37,405 nucleotides of DNA from an uncultured Bacteroidales bacterium (GCA_902801425.1 CADCIQ010000036.1:1-37405); one strand, 5' to 3'. Counted from the first letter of the stretch, positions 24,794-32,179 are shown. The notes: generated from the letters alone by a model not told the origin. Translations and numbers: made by a program.

Positions 24794-26065
24794 TTATGTA
24801 AACGGCATATATCCGTCACATTCATATTTCAGATTCCGATTCCGTTCACCGATTTTCTTTCCAGGCACGCCACCGATGATGGCGTAAGGCTCAACATCCT
24901 TCGTTACCACAGCACCGGCGCATATCACGGCTCCCTTGCCTATACGCACGTTCTTCAGTATGGTGGCATTTGCCCCTATCCATACATAGTCCTCAATACG
25001 AACAGGAAGGAAACTTCCTCTAAAACACTCCGACTGATGGTCATGCCCACCGGAAAGAATCTTTGCACCGAACGAAACCGATACATTGTCGCCTATCGTG
25101 ATGCTCCCCCTACCATCGAGCAGACATCCTTTGTTTATATGCGAGTGCGAGCCAATGCTTATCTTTGGCAACGACATGAAATACACGTCCTTCATCACGA
25201 AGCTACCCTTTCCTATCGTCAGTTTCATGCGTTTAAGCATCGCCCTCCTTATCGACCAGAAAGAGATATGAGGTACTACATCATTTACCACATACTCAAG
25301 CATGAATCCTGCAATCCAATGGTAGCAAGTGCTCTTTTTGAAAGATGTTACAAATCTTTCCTTGAGCAACGAAAGCCTATCCGCGAAAGAAAGGCTCTTG
25401 CCCTGACAAATCATCTTGTTATATTGTCGGCTCAACACAGGGTTGTTCGAAATACCGTCTGTCTCAAACAACTCGATAATAGCATCCGTTCTCTGAAACC
25501 TGCGTCCTTCCTTGTATAGGTCGTGAATTTGCAACCAGTCCAAGGCAAAGCCGTATTTGTCTATCTTATCCGTCTGAAACAGGTGATTCCTCAGCAAGTC
25601 TGCCCTGTAAAGCGAAGAACCATGCCTGAAAATCGGCTCGTAATCCATTCTCGAAAGGTCATCCGATGCTGGACAATACACATCGCCCGTCTCCTTTCCT
25701 CGCTCTATGCTATCTCCGTAGATCACATCCACACGGTCAATGTCAGGAGTGTTCACGATTGCTCTTTCAAGAGAATTAGGGAAAGCGAACAAATCACCGC
25801 TATTGAGCACTATAATCCAGTCGCCATTGCAATGCGCAATGCCCTTGTTCATTGCATGATACAATCCCTCGTCAGGTTCCGAACACCAATAAGCCAGCCT
25901 ATCAGAATATTCCCTGATGATATCAACCGTGCCGTCCGTACTGCCTCCGTCAATTACAATATACTCTTTCTCTGCCCATGTCTGAGCAAAGAAACTATCC
26001 ATTGTCTGACGAATTGCCGTCGCATTATTATAGACGACAGTGATAACGCTTACCTTATTATTCAT
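24794..26065 (-). CDS. GT2 glycosyltransferase fused to a hexapeptide acetyltransferase
   Basis: This 423-residue protein has two domains. Residues 1-260 form a GT2 (GT-A fold) glycosyltransferase with VSVITVVYNNA, DGGSTDGT, EPDEGLYHAMNKG and NSGD. Residues about 285-420 are a left-handed beta-helix acetyltransferase built from hexapeptide repeats (ISIGSHSHINKG, ITIGDNVSVS, VWIGANATIL, VRIGKGAVI), with the catalytic His in GGHDH. The two activities may add and O-acetylate a sugar in one step. It is the first gene of the minus-strand run, and a -7 box sits 10 bases before its ATG. GT2 and acetyltransferase are usually separate genes. Confidence 0.9.
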   Translation of the reverse strand: MNNKVSVITVVYNNATAIRQTMDSFFAQTWAEKEYIVIDGGSTDGTVDIIREYSDRLAYWCSEPDEGLYHAMNKGIAHCNGDWIIVLNSGDLFAFPNSLERAIVNTPDIDRVDVIYGDSIERGKETGDVYCPASDDLSRMDYEPIFRHGSSLYRADLLRNHLFQTDKIDKYGFALDWLQIHDLYKEGRRFQRTDAIIELFETDGISNNPVLSRQYNKMICQGKSLSFADRLSLLKERFVTSFKKSTCYHWIAGFMLEYVVNDVVPHISFWSIRRAMLKRMKLTIGKGSFVMKDVYFMSLPKISIGSHSHINKGCLLDGRGSITIGDNVSVSFGAKILSGGHDHQSECFRGSFLPVRIEDYVWIGANATILKNVRIGKGAVICAGAVVTKDVEPYAIIGGVPGKKIGERNRNLKYECDGYMPFT

Positions 26066-26075
26066 AGATTAGATG

Positions 26076-26083
26076 CAAAAATA
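26076..26083 (-). promoter_or_regulatory. -7 box of the polysaccharide run, near-leaderless
   Basis: TATTTTTG on the minus strand ends 10 bases before the ATG at 26065, the same spacing as at 5001-5019. The whole minus-strand run of eight genes probably starts here. No -33 TTTG is visible. Confidence 0.6.
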
Positions 26084-26303
26084 CTAAAAAAAACGGAAAT
26101 ATGAAAGGATGCAAAGTAAAAAAAAGATAAAATGTAGAAAATTTCCATTTCTTGCCGTCACATTCCGGATTATCTGAGCCTGAAATCTACTGATCCTTAA
26201 TTCCGCAGCGTTTAATTTGAAATGGTTTTTAAGTTCCTGAGCAACAGAAAGTTCTTTTTTTCTGACATATGCAAATTTTGTGCATTTTTTCAGTCGGTGA
26301 CGA

Positions 26304-26635
26304 AAAACCTTACCACCTTAACACCTTAACATCGGTTAGATTGGTGAGCGGAAAGATGTTAATGGAAAGTGTAAGGTGGAAAGTTGATAGTGTAAAGTGT
26401 AAGGTAGGAGGAATATTTATAATAACGCGTATGCGCGATACTTATATATTTTTATATATCCTAATACAAAAGATGATATTGAAGAAATAATAGCCATGAG
26501 AGAAAAAGTTGACATAGTGCAGTGTGGGGCGTATGAGTGCGCGTATATGTATGAGTTAAGGTGTTAAGGTGGTAAGGTGTTAAGGTTTTGTTTCGTGTAA
26601 GAGGCTAAACCTTAATACCTTAACACCTTAACTGC
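26304..26635. repeat. Inverted TTAAGGTG-type repeats
   Basis: The left copy AACCTTACCACCTTAACACC (from about 26306) is inverted relative to a copy at 26555-26588 built of GTTAAGGTGTTAAGGTGG words. A third copy at 26607-26633 is again inverted and can pair with the second across an 18-base loop. Between copies one and two lies a GTGTAAAGTGTAAGG word block (26370-26406). Confidence 0.75.
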
Positions 26636-26682
26636 ATTTTATTTGCTTTGTTGCGTCAGCAGTAAAGTAGAATTTTTCTTCG

Positions 26683-26690
26683 TACCTTTG
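26683..26690 (+). promoter_or_regulatory. -7 box in front of a structured element
   Basis: TACCTTTG lies in the context CGTACCTTTGCACT, identical over 14 bases to the promoter at 28341-28354. The -33 region lacks TTTG. Confidence 0.5.
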
Positions 26691-26780
26691 CACTTGTCAA
26701 TTGGAAACGGGCACCGCTTTACAAGCGACAAACCCTATTGACTGCGTGTGAGGTGCTGCGCACGTTGTCATCGTGAATCA
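26691..26780 (+). ncRNA. Candidate structured RNA
   Basis: Nested pairings follow the promoter: GTCAAT (26696-26701) with ATTGAC (26737-26742), GGG (26709-26711) with CCC (26733-26735), and CGCTT (26715-26719) with AAGCG (26723-26727). A second hairpin uses CGTGTG and CGCACG at about 26744-26764. No T-tract terminator follows, so the 3' end is unclear. The family is not recognised. Confidence 0.35.
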
Positions 26781-26836
26781 GTCAAAAGACTAAAGTCAAA
26801 AGGCTAAAGTCAAAAGGCTAAAGTCAAAAGAATAAA
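26781..26836. repeat. 14-bp tandem repeat, four copies
   Basis: Four head-to-tail copies of GTCAAAAGGCTAAA span 26781-26794, 26795-26808, 26809-26822 and 26823-26836. They differ by one or two bases at positions 9-10. There is no gene here. Confidence 0.9.
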
Positions 26837-26930
26837 GTTGAAGGTCGAGAGTTCCTGACGGCAAAGGCGCCAATGCCGAATGGTGTAACTTAAATTCTTC
26901 ACTTTTCACTCTTCACCCAGGTAGGGTTAT

Positions 26931-26974
26931 GCCTTCGCTCTGCCTTCGTTCTCCCTTCGCTCTGCCCTCGCTAT
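26931..26974. repeat. 11-bp tandem repeat, four copies
   Basis: Copies are GCCTTCGCTCT, GCCTTCGTTCT, CCCTTCGCTCT and GCCCTCGCTAT. The period and copy number equal those of one half of the array at 6676-6766, though the sequence differs. Confidence 0.85.
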
Positions 26975-27241
26975 TTTAGCTGCTGATTAGCGACGGAACA
27001 GGGGGAGGATGACGACAGGTCTTTATACTAACTTTTATCCCCCGAAATTCCAAGTGCGGCTAAAGGCATAAAAATCCTTCCCTTAGGGAAGGCTTGGTTA
27101 GGCTTTATGGCTATACTGTCATGCCTTAATTAATGTTTCAAAACAAAGCGAAAGCATTTTATTTTTCGTAGAACTTACGTTAATTTAGGCATTTTAAGTG
27201 AAAAACCGAGGGGAAAGCGATAGTATGTGCCGATTTTTTAG

Positions 27242-27249
27242 TAACTTTG
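27242..27249 (+). promoter_or_regulatory. -7 box of queDE
   Basis: TAACTTTG sits just upstream of the riboswitch. The predicted transcription start is within a few bases of the aptamer, so the leader is essentially the aptamer alone. Confidence 0.75.
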
Positions 27250-27260
27250 CAACCAAATTT

Positions 27261-27295
27261 ATAGGTCTAAGAAAACCCTATTAAAAAAACTTAGA
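27261..27295 (+). promoter_or_regulatory. preQ1-I riboswitch
   Basis: Stem P1 is ATAGG (27261-27265) with CCTAT (27277-27281). The loop segment TCTAAG (27266-27271) pairs with CTTAGA (27290-27295) as P2 of an H-type pseudoknot. An A-rich strand (27283-27289) lies between, as in the class I aptamer. C27276, directly before the P1 3' strand, occupies the position that pairs with preQ1 in known structures. Compared with the Bacillus aptamer, spacing and core bases match across 36 nt. It precedes queD, as expected for preQ1 feedback, and ends right at the ATG, so translational blocking is likely. Confidence 0.85.
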
Positions 27296-27625
27296 ATGTA
27301 TTATATAGAGAAAACGCTTGAGATTTCAGCTGCACATCATCTGAATCTCAGTTATCGCAGTAAGTGCGAGAATCTGCATGGTCACAACTGGAAGATTGTG
27401 GTTTACTGTAAGTCTGAAACTCTTGACGCTGACGGTATGGTGGTTGATTTCACCCATATCAAGAAGATTGTAAAAGGACAACTTGATCACAAATGTCTTA
27501 ATGATGTGCTTGACTGCAATCCTACGGCAGAGAATATTGCGCGTTGGATAGCGGATAGGATTCCTTTCTGCTATCGCGTTAGTGTGCAGGAAAGTGAGGG
27601 GAACATTGCCATATACGAGAAATAA
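27296..27625 (+). CDS. queD: 6-carboxytetrahydropterin synthase
   Basis: This 109-residue enzyme converts 7,8-dihydroneopterin triphosphate to 6-carboxy-5,6,7,8-tetrahydropterin, the second step from GTP towards queuosine. Zinc-binding His residues appear in SAAHHL (14-15) and LHGH (28, 30). Cys24 is the catalytic cysteine of the CxxxH motif CENLH, the Asp64-His65 pair lies in LDHKCLND, and the Glu near the end is in ESEGN. The length is slightly below the 115-125 usual for QueD but no motif is missing. The preQ1 riboswitch and the queE gene five bases downstream confirm the pathway. Confidence 0.95.
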   Translation: MYYIEKTLEISAAHHLNLSYRSKCENLHGHNWKIVVYCKSETLDADGMVVDFTHIKKIVKGQLDHKCLNDVLDCNPTAENIARWIADRIPFCYRVSVQESEGNIAIYEK

Positions 27626-27629
27626 GCAC

Positions 27630-28226
27630 ATGAGGGTAAACGAGATATTCCACTCTATTCAGGGAGAAGGGCGATATACGGGTACGCCTGCCGTGTTCCT
27701 GCGTTTTGCCGGATGCAATCTCAACTGCTGGTTCTGCGATACCGAGTTTCATTCCTTTACGGAGATGAGCGAGGAAGAGATTGTGGCTGAGGTTTGCAAA
27801 TATCCTTCGCGTAACGTGGTGATAACTGGTGGTGAGCCTACGTTGCAGCTTACGGCCTCTCTTGCCGAAAAACTTCATGCTGCCGGGTTCTTCATAATGC
27901 TTGAGACGAACGGCACGAGGGCATTGCCGGAAGGCTGTGATGTGGATTGGATTACGTGTTCGCCTAAGCTTCAGGGACCTTCGCCTTCTGTTATTTATCC
28001 GCTGAACATACAGAGGATTGACGAGGTTAAAGTGGTATATGAAGGTGCTGTGCAGGATATGGCTCAGTATGATGCCATTAGGGCTGCTGAATATCGCTTG
28101 CAACCTTGTTTTACAGGCGATAAGCAGAAAGATACTTTCATTACAAACCAAACGATAGAATACATACTCGCACATCCGAAATGGAGTCTGTCACTCCAGA
28201 CGCATAAGGTGTTGGGGGTTAGGTGA
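27630..28226 (+). CDS. queE: 7-carboxy-7-deazaguanine synthase (radical SAM)
   Basis: This 198-residue radical SAM enzyme rearranges 6-carboxytetrahydropterin into 7-carboxy-7-deazaguanine. The cluster motif is Cys29-x3-Cys33-x2-Cys36 (CNLNCWFC), preceded by the family N-terminus VNEIFHSIQGEG and followed by the SAM-site TGGEP. The start is put at the ATG at 27630, because the upstream extension to 27582 overlaps queD and is not family-like. The end QTHKVLGVR matches the family, although its codons merge into a GGTGTTGGGGGTTAGGTG repeat that continues past the stop. Confidence 0.95.
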   Translation: MRVNEIFHSIQGEGRYTGTPAVFLRFAGCNLNCWFCDTEFHSFTEMSEEEIVAEVCKYPSRNVVITGGEPTLQLTASLAEKLHAAGFFIMLETNGTRALPEGCDVDWITCSPKLQGPSPSVIYPLNIQRIDEVKVVYEGAVQDMAQYDAIRAAEYRLQPCFTGDKQKDTFITNQTIEYILAHPKWSLSLQTHKVLGVR

Positions 28227-28250
28227 TGGGTGTTGGGTAAAGACACCTAA
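28208..28250. repeat. GTGTTGGG-type word repeat over the queE stop codon
   Basis: The words GGTGTTGGGGGTTAGGTGATGG resemble those at 3100-3130 and, inverted, 3163-3188. They encode the last residues of QueE and run 20 bases beyond its stop. Confidence 0.55.
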
Positions 28251-28259
28251 AACACAATG

Positions 28260-28307
28260 AATGTGGGAAATTCCTAAGGCAGTTTAGGAGTTTCCCACAT
28301 TTCGTTT
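28260..28307 (+). terminator. Terminator of queDE
   Basis: An 18-bp stem (28260-28277 with 28284-28301, one G-U pair) has a 6-nt loop and is followed by TCGTTT. The tail is short, so strength is uncertain. Confidence 0.75.
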
Positions 28308-28342
28308 AGGGAAAACTATTGGGGATGTTCAAGTTTTTGCCG

Positions 28343-28350
28343 TACCTTTG
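28343..28350 (+). promoter_or_regulatory. Promoter of a candidate small RNA
   Basis: TACCTTTG with a TTGG about 20 bases upstream (28319-28322). It points away from the flavin-reductase gene, which ends from the other side at 28648, so no coding gene is served. Confidence 0.6.
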
Positions 28351-28355
28351 CACTC

Positions 28356-28508
28356 AGAAAAAGTACAGTATATAATTCCATAGTTTGCTATTAGTTTATT
28401 GTTTAGTTTAAGAAAATGATTTGTTCAAGTTTATTCAGGTAAAGACTTAGGTCGTTTTTTTTCGATCGGTCGGATGTGAGGCGTCACAATCCGACTGATC
28501 TTTGTTTT
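28356..28508 (+). ncRNA. Candidate intergenic small RNA of about 150 nt
   Basis: This starts just after the promoter at 28343 and ends in a strong terminator hairpin: GATCGGTCGGAT (28464-28475) with ATCCGACTGATC (28489-28500), an inner GTGA/TCAC pair closed by a GGCG loop, then TTTGTTTT. No open frame with a start exists on this strand. The rest of the gap (28509-28647) shows only AAGGTTATAAGG-type words. The RNA family is not recognised. Confidence 0.5.
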
Positions 28509-28647
28509 ATTCTTAGCTGAAGTTGCGTTAGTTTTATTTCTGGAGGTTTTAAGGTTATAAGGTCAGCATCACTAATTGCATTCCGACCTATGAACCTAAT
28601 AACCTATAAATCTTTAAATCATCAACTTGAGCTATGTGAAAGTTGAA

Positions 28648-31149
28648 TCAATTACCATTTATTGATCTTGCTGCAATTCTTCCAGATACCATTACTTCAG
28701 TAAGGGCATTGCCACCAAGGCGGTTGCCTCCGAAGAATCCACCTGTGACCTCACCGGCAGCATAAAGTCCGGGGATAGGTTTTCCGCTTTTGTCGAGCAC
28801 CCTACGGTGGGTGTCAATCCTCAGACCTCCCATGGTGTGATGAAGGGAAGGAGCAAGGAGGCGTATGCGGAGGCGGGCATTATCGATGTCGTATGTGCTC
28901 TTGTCGTAGCTTCCGTCAGCCTTACGCTTAGCCGTACCTATAAGTCCCACCTGATGCTGTTTCCTTATGCCGTTAGGCTGTCGGTTGTCAATACCTGCCA
29001 TATCATATTCACGGATAGTTTCAAGCACCGTCTTTGCATCGGTTTCCAAGCCAATCTCCTTGAAGAGAGTGGCGAGTTCTTTACCTGTGCGCGTCCATTC
29101 CTTGCCGGGGATGTCGGCATTGATGATGTCAAGACCAGCCTCATCAGTCTTTGCGTCAGCTCTTATGCAAAGGAAAGTGCCCTTGATGCCTTTGTACTTA
29201 ACACCATTCTTGAATGCTGCAAGTGAGAGGACGTCACGCTCAGAGCATTCGTCAACAAAGCGTTTTCCGCTCTTGGGACTAACGAAAATGGCAGTCTCTA
29301 CGCTACCTTTGGCTATGAGACCATCGGCAGAAAATGCCAGAGGGAGGAGCTGTGTCCAGCCTTCACCACATTCGTCGGCACCAACCGCAGTAGCCATAGT
29401 CAATCCTTCGCCGAGAAGAGACGAGCGGTTTGTGGTGCCCATGTTGTATGAAAGATATTTTGCCGGCCAGTATCTGTTTGTCTGAATAACCTTTTCCACA
29501 TTGGCAGCATACCCTCCTGATGCAATTATAACGCCTTTGCGAGCATGGGCAATAACAGATGTTCCATCGTCCATAGTGCCGTTTACGCCCGTCACCTTTC
29601 CGTTTTCCATTATGAGTTTCTTGGCGGTTGTTGACTTGATAACCTTGTTGTGCTTGTTGGCATTAAGCATGTGGGCGAGAGGAGCCATAACGTATGAACC
29701 CCAGTTCTTGGCATAGTGCTCTTTCTTGCCATCGCCGTTGGCATCCGTATTGCATCCTGTCATTCTGTTGCAGCGATACCAGATAGCACCTGGGAGGGTT
29801 GTCTGCGTATTCATATATTCCACACCCATGCTTTGAAGCCAGGGCTTTAGTTTCTCGCCCTCGTTTACGAACTGCGTTACGAGGTTATAGTCGCCATATA
29901 TCCATTCCTTCTTGTCGTTACTCTGACGAAGACCGCCGTAGTATGTCTGGAAAATATGAAGGTTGGTGGTGGAGAAAAGCTGGAGGTCACTCTCCTTCTT
30001 GCCCTTCTTTATCTTAGGTTCTGCGTATGCCAGATATGCCCTTATTTCTTTCTTCAGGTTGCGAAGAATGGGCAGATATTCCTGATGTACGCCGTGCTTT
30101 GCCTGTTCAATCACATCACCAGCTACGAACTCATGCGTGAGGTAATAGTTTTCGTCAAACGGCTTTTCATCCCATGAGAGCAGTATTTTCAGCATGTCGA
30201 TGCTACCCACGGTAGCCTTTGCCTTTTCCACCTTCTTGCCATCGAAACCAATGGCTGTGGTGGCTTCGGGATGCTTGATATCCCATACCAGATGATGATC
30301 TACTGCCTGATACATACCACCTGCAATAAGCGTGTTTCCGCCAAGTTCAGGGTTCTTTTCGATTATGAGAACCGTGTTTCCGTCTTCGGCAGCCTGTGCA
30401 GCAGCAAAGAGTCCAGCACCACCGCCACCTACGATAACCACATCCCAAGTATCTTCAATCTTTTCATGGCTTTTCATAGTCAACTTGTTATTATAGAATT
30501 TATTACGGTTAGATACTTTAGCTTTTTCTGCGGCTGTGTTTACGAGCTTTCGCAAAGCACTCACGGTAAACGTGGCACCCGTAACGCCATCCACACCAGT
30601 ACCGTTAGCGGCTATCATTTTGTGGATTGTAGGCTGCAAGGCATTCTCGCCAATATGAGGAGTTTCATCCGATTCCTTTATTATTATGGTGTCAATGGCA
30701 TTCTTGCTGAACACCACATCCGCCTTGATCTTACCTTTGAAGCCTTCTGCCTCAACGGAATAGGTTCCGGGTGTATAGCTCAATGACACGGCCTTGTCGA
30801 GAACAGGCTTCTCCCCTCTTGACTGTGCCAACGCATCGCGCACGGCATCCTTTATTCCGTCGGAAAGGTATGTGGCACCCGATACGCCATCTACTTCGGC
30901 CGTTTGTTTCTCTACGATGCTTTCGCATATCTGCTTTATCTCGCTGGCGTATGTTTTCAGCTTTTCCATAACGCTGACATCCACGATTCGTTGATTCTCG
31001 ATGGTAACATCAACATTAATCGTTCCCGTGAGATTGAGTCCTACGGCATGGAAAGTACCGTCAGAAAGTGTTTCATCTTTTGGCTGGTTGTTGCACCCTG
31101 CTATCAATAACAGCAATGGTGCAAGGAAGGAAAGTGTAAGTTTTTTCAT
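28648..31149 (-). CDS. Lipoprotein FAD/FMN flavin reductase of the fumarate/urocanate reductase family
   Basis: This 833-residue exported reductase has lipobox LIAG-Cys19, so it should be membrane-anchored outside the cytoplasm. Two tandem FMN-binding domains follow: about 25-110 with DGVSGAT (Thr93) and about 125-210 with DGVTGAT (Thr193). These Thr residues are likely covalent FMN sites attached by an ApbE-type transferase. Residues from about 233 form the fumarate-reductase-like FAD domain with VVIVGGGGAG (237-246), GKRFVDE, HHTMGGL and GGNRLGGNAL. Such enzymes reduce fumarate, urocanate or other enoates as respiratory acceptors. The substrate here is unknown. An ATG further upstream (31242) would run into the deaminase gene, so the ATG at 31149 is chosen. 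Confidence 0.9.
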   Translation of the reverse strand: MKKLTLSFLAPLLLLIAGCNNQPKDETLSDGTFHAVGLNLTGTINVDVTIENQRIVDVSVMEKLKTYASEIKQICESIVEKQTAEVDGVSGATYLSDGIKDAVRDALAQSRGEKPVLDKAVSLSYTPGTYSVEAEGFKGKIKADVVFSKNAIDTIIIKESDETPHIGENALQPTIHKMIAANGTGVDGVTGATFTVSALRKLVNTAAEKAKVSNRNKFYNNKLTMKSHEKIEDTWDVVIVGGGGAGLFAAAQAAEDGNTVLIIEKNPELGGNTLIAGGMYQAVDHHLVWDIKHPEATTAIGFDGKKVEKAKATVGSIDMLKILLSWDEKPFDENYYLTHEFVAGDVIEQAKHGVHQEYLPILRNLKKEIRAYLAYAEPKIKKGKKESDLQLFSTTNLHIFQTYYGGLRQSNDKKEWIYGDYNLVTQFVNEGEKLKPWLQSMGVEYMNTQTTLPGAIWYRCNRMTGCNTDANGDGKKEHYAKNWGSYVMAPLAHMLNANKHNKVIKSTTAKKLIMENGKVTGVNGTMDDGTSVIAHARKGVIIASGGYAANVEKVIQTNRYWPAKYLSYNMGTTNRSSLLGEGLTMATAVGADECGEGWTQLLPLAFSADGLIAKGSVETAIFVSPKSGKRFVDECSERDVLSLAAFKNGVKYKGIKGTFLCIRADAKTDEAGLDIINADIPGKEWTRTGKELATLFKEIGLETDAKTVLETIREYDMAGIDNRQPNGIRKQHQVGLIGTAKRKADGSYDKSTYDIDNARLRIRLLAPSLHHTMGGLRIDTHRRVLDKSGKPIPGLYAAGEVTGGFFGGNRLGGNALTEVMVSGRIAARSINGN

Positions 31150-31177
31150 AATTAAGGTATTTTTCCCTTTAGGGGGG

Positions 31178-32179
31178 CTAATATATTTTATGGTAAATGT
31201 TCTTGTATTCCTCGAATAGCCGGAGGCAGGCATTGCGGTCAATCTCGGTCATAAAGCCCTCAAGTTTGTCGCGACCACCGAAAATATCGTTGAACTTATC
31301 ATCGCGGAAACCTATCATACCATTATCGGCTATCGTGCAACCGTAGTATATCTTATCGATATTTGCCCACATACAGGCACATAGGCACATGTGGCACGGT
31401 TCTCCAGTGGTGTATAGCTCACAACCGCTGAGGTCGTGCGTTCCGAGTTTCTGACAAGCCTTGCGTATGGCATCCACTTCCCCATGACAGGTAGGGTCGT
31501 TGTCGATAAGCACACGGTTATGCCCAGAACTGATAAGGACTCCGTCCTTGACAATGGCAGTTCCGAAAGGTCCTCCATGTCCGTTCCTAATGCCTTCCCG
31601 AGCTTCATCGATGGCAATCTGCATATATTTGCTTGGTGTCAAAATATTCCTTAGTGTTTGTGAATCATCTACAATCTTGAAATCTCCATTGAGTAATCGT
31701 TCCTGTAGTTCGTCCTTCATTGCTTTGTATGCAATTTCGTCCGTTGCATTCTGACTACCTTTAAGGTAAGTTCTAGACATTGTAGAAGCTGTTCGTATAT
31801 GTCCGTCGTTTGTTTTGTATCGCACACGCTCACAGATATTGTCCGAAAGGTCTCTGATTGTGGACTTGAAAACGACAATATTCACATCTCTGCCTCTCAG
31901 AATTTCAAGCATTTTTTCCGCTGATATGTTGTCAATTACAGGCATCAAAACACTAAATTCTGTACGCTCATTTGCGTCTAACATAAAAGAAGTGATATTG
32001 TCTAAATTGGCAATACCATCTAATTTCTCACTAATTGAAGTGTTCACGGATATGCGATATAATTCATTTCCGTTACTTGCAGTGATAATTTCCACATTGG
32101 AAACTTTACCTATTTTTTCTTGTTTTGTTACCATAGTTCGGAAGTTGTTTTTTTTCAGTTGTGACAGGAGATGATCCAT
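31178..32179 (-). CDS. Guanine-deaminase-like protein with an extra N-terminal half
   Basis: This 333-residue protein has a C-terminal domain (about 184-333) of the cytidine deaminase fold, close to bacterial guanine deaminase (about 156 residues). It has NDPTCHGEVDAIR with His232 and Glu234 and PCHMC with Cys262 and Cys265, the complete zinc site. HGE replaces the common HAE. Residues 1-180 are not part of any guanine deaminase I know and match no family I recognise. They contain mixed alpha/beta patterns and the segment IVVFKSTIRDLSDNICERV. Its stop lies 28 bases before the flavin-reductase start, suggesting one transcript. A well-formed promoter lies upstream. Confidence 0.82.
   Translation of the reverse strand: MDHLLSQLKKNNFRTMVTKQEKIGKVSNVEIITASNGNELYRISVNTSISEKLDGIANLDNITSFMLDANERTEFSVLMPVIDNISAEKMLEILRGRDVNIVVFKSTIRDLSDNICERVRYKTNDGHIRTASTMSRTYLKGSQNATDEIAYKAMKDELQERLLNGDFKIVDDSQTLRNILTPSKYMQIAIDEAREGIRNGHGGPFGTAIVKDGVLISSGHNRVLIDNDPTCHGEVDAIRKACQKLGTHDLSGCELYTTGEPCHMCLCACMWANIDKIYYGCTIADNGMIGFRDDKFNDIFGGRDKLEGFMTEIDRNACLRLFEEYKNIYHKIY

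Larger units (their letters stand above)
26100..27240. other. Repeat-rich non-coding stretch between the polysaccharide run and queD
   Basis: About 1.1 kb has no credible gene. It contains AT-rich sequence (26100-26300), inverted TTAAGGTG-type repeats (26304-26635), a promoter and structured element (26683-26780), a 14-bp tandem repeat (26781-26836), an 11-bp tandem repeat (26931-26974), and a CCTTCCC-TTA-GGGAAGG hairpin (27076-27092). Short frames inside it are built from repeat words and lack start context. Confidence 0.7.

Noticed and set aside
24767-26104. Long plus-strand open frames of 250 and 193 codons opposite the GT2/acetyltransferase gene
   Set aside because: The minus-strand frame has clear GT2 and hexapeptide motifs; the opposite frames show no domain pattern and have no promoter or start context.
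26269-26490. A 73-codon plus-strand frame in the repeat-rich gap
   Set aside because: It is built across repeat words, has no promoter or family likeness, and shows biased low-complexity composition.
27582-27629. Upstream extension of queE by 16 codons
   Set aside because: It overlaps the end of queD and lacks family similarity; the ATG at 27630 gives the conserved N-terminus.
27579-28175. A 198-codon minus-strand frame across queE
   Set aside because: QueE motifs and the riboswitch operon fix the plus strand as coding; the reverse frame is a shadow.
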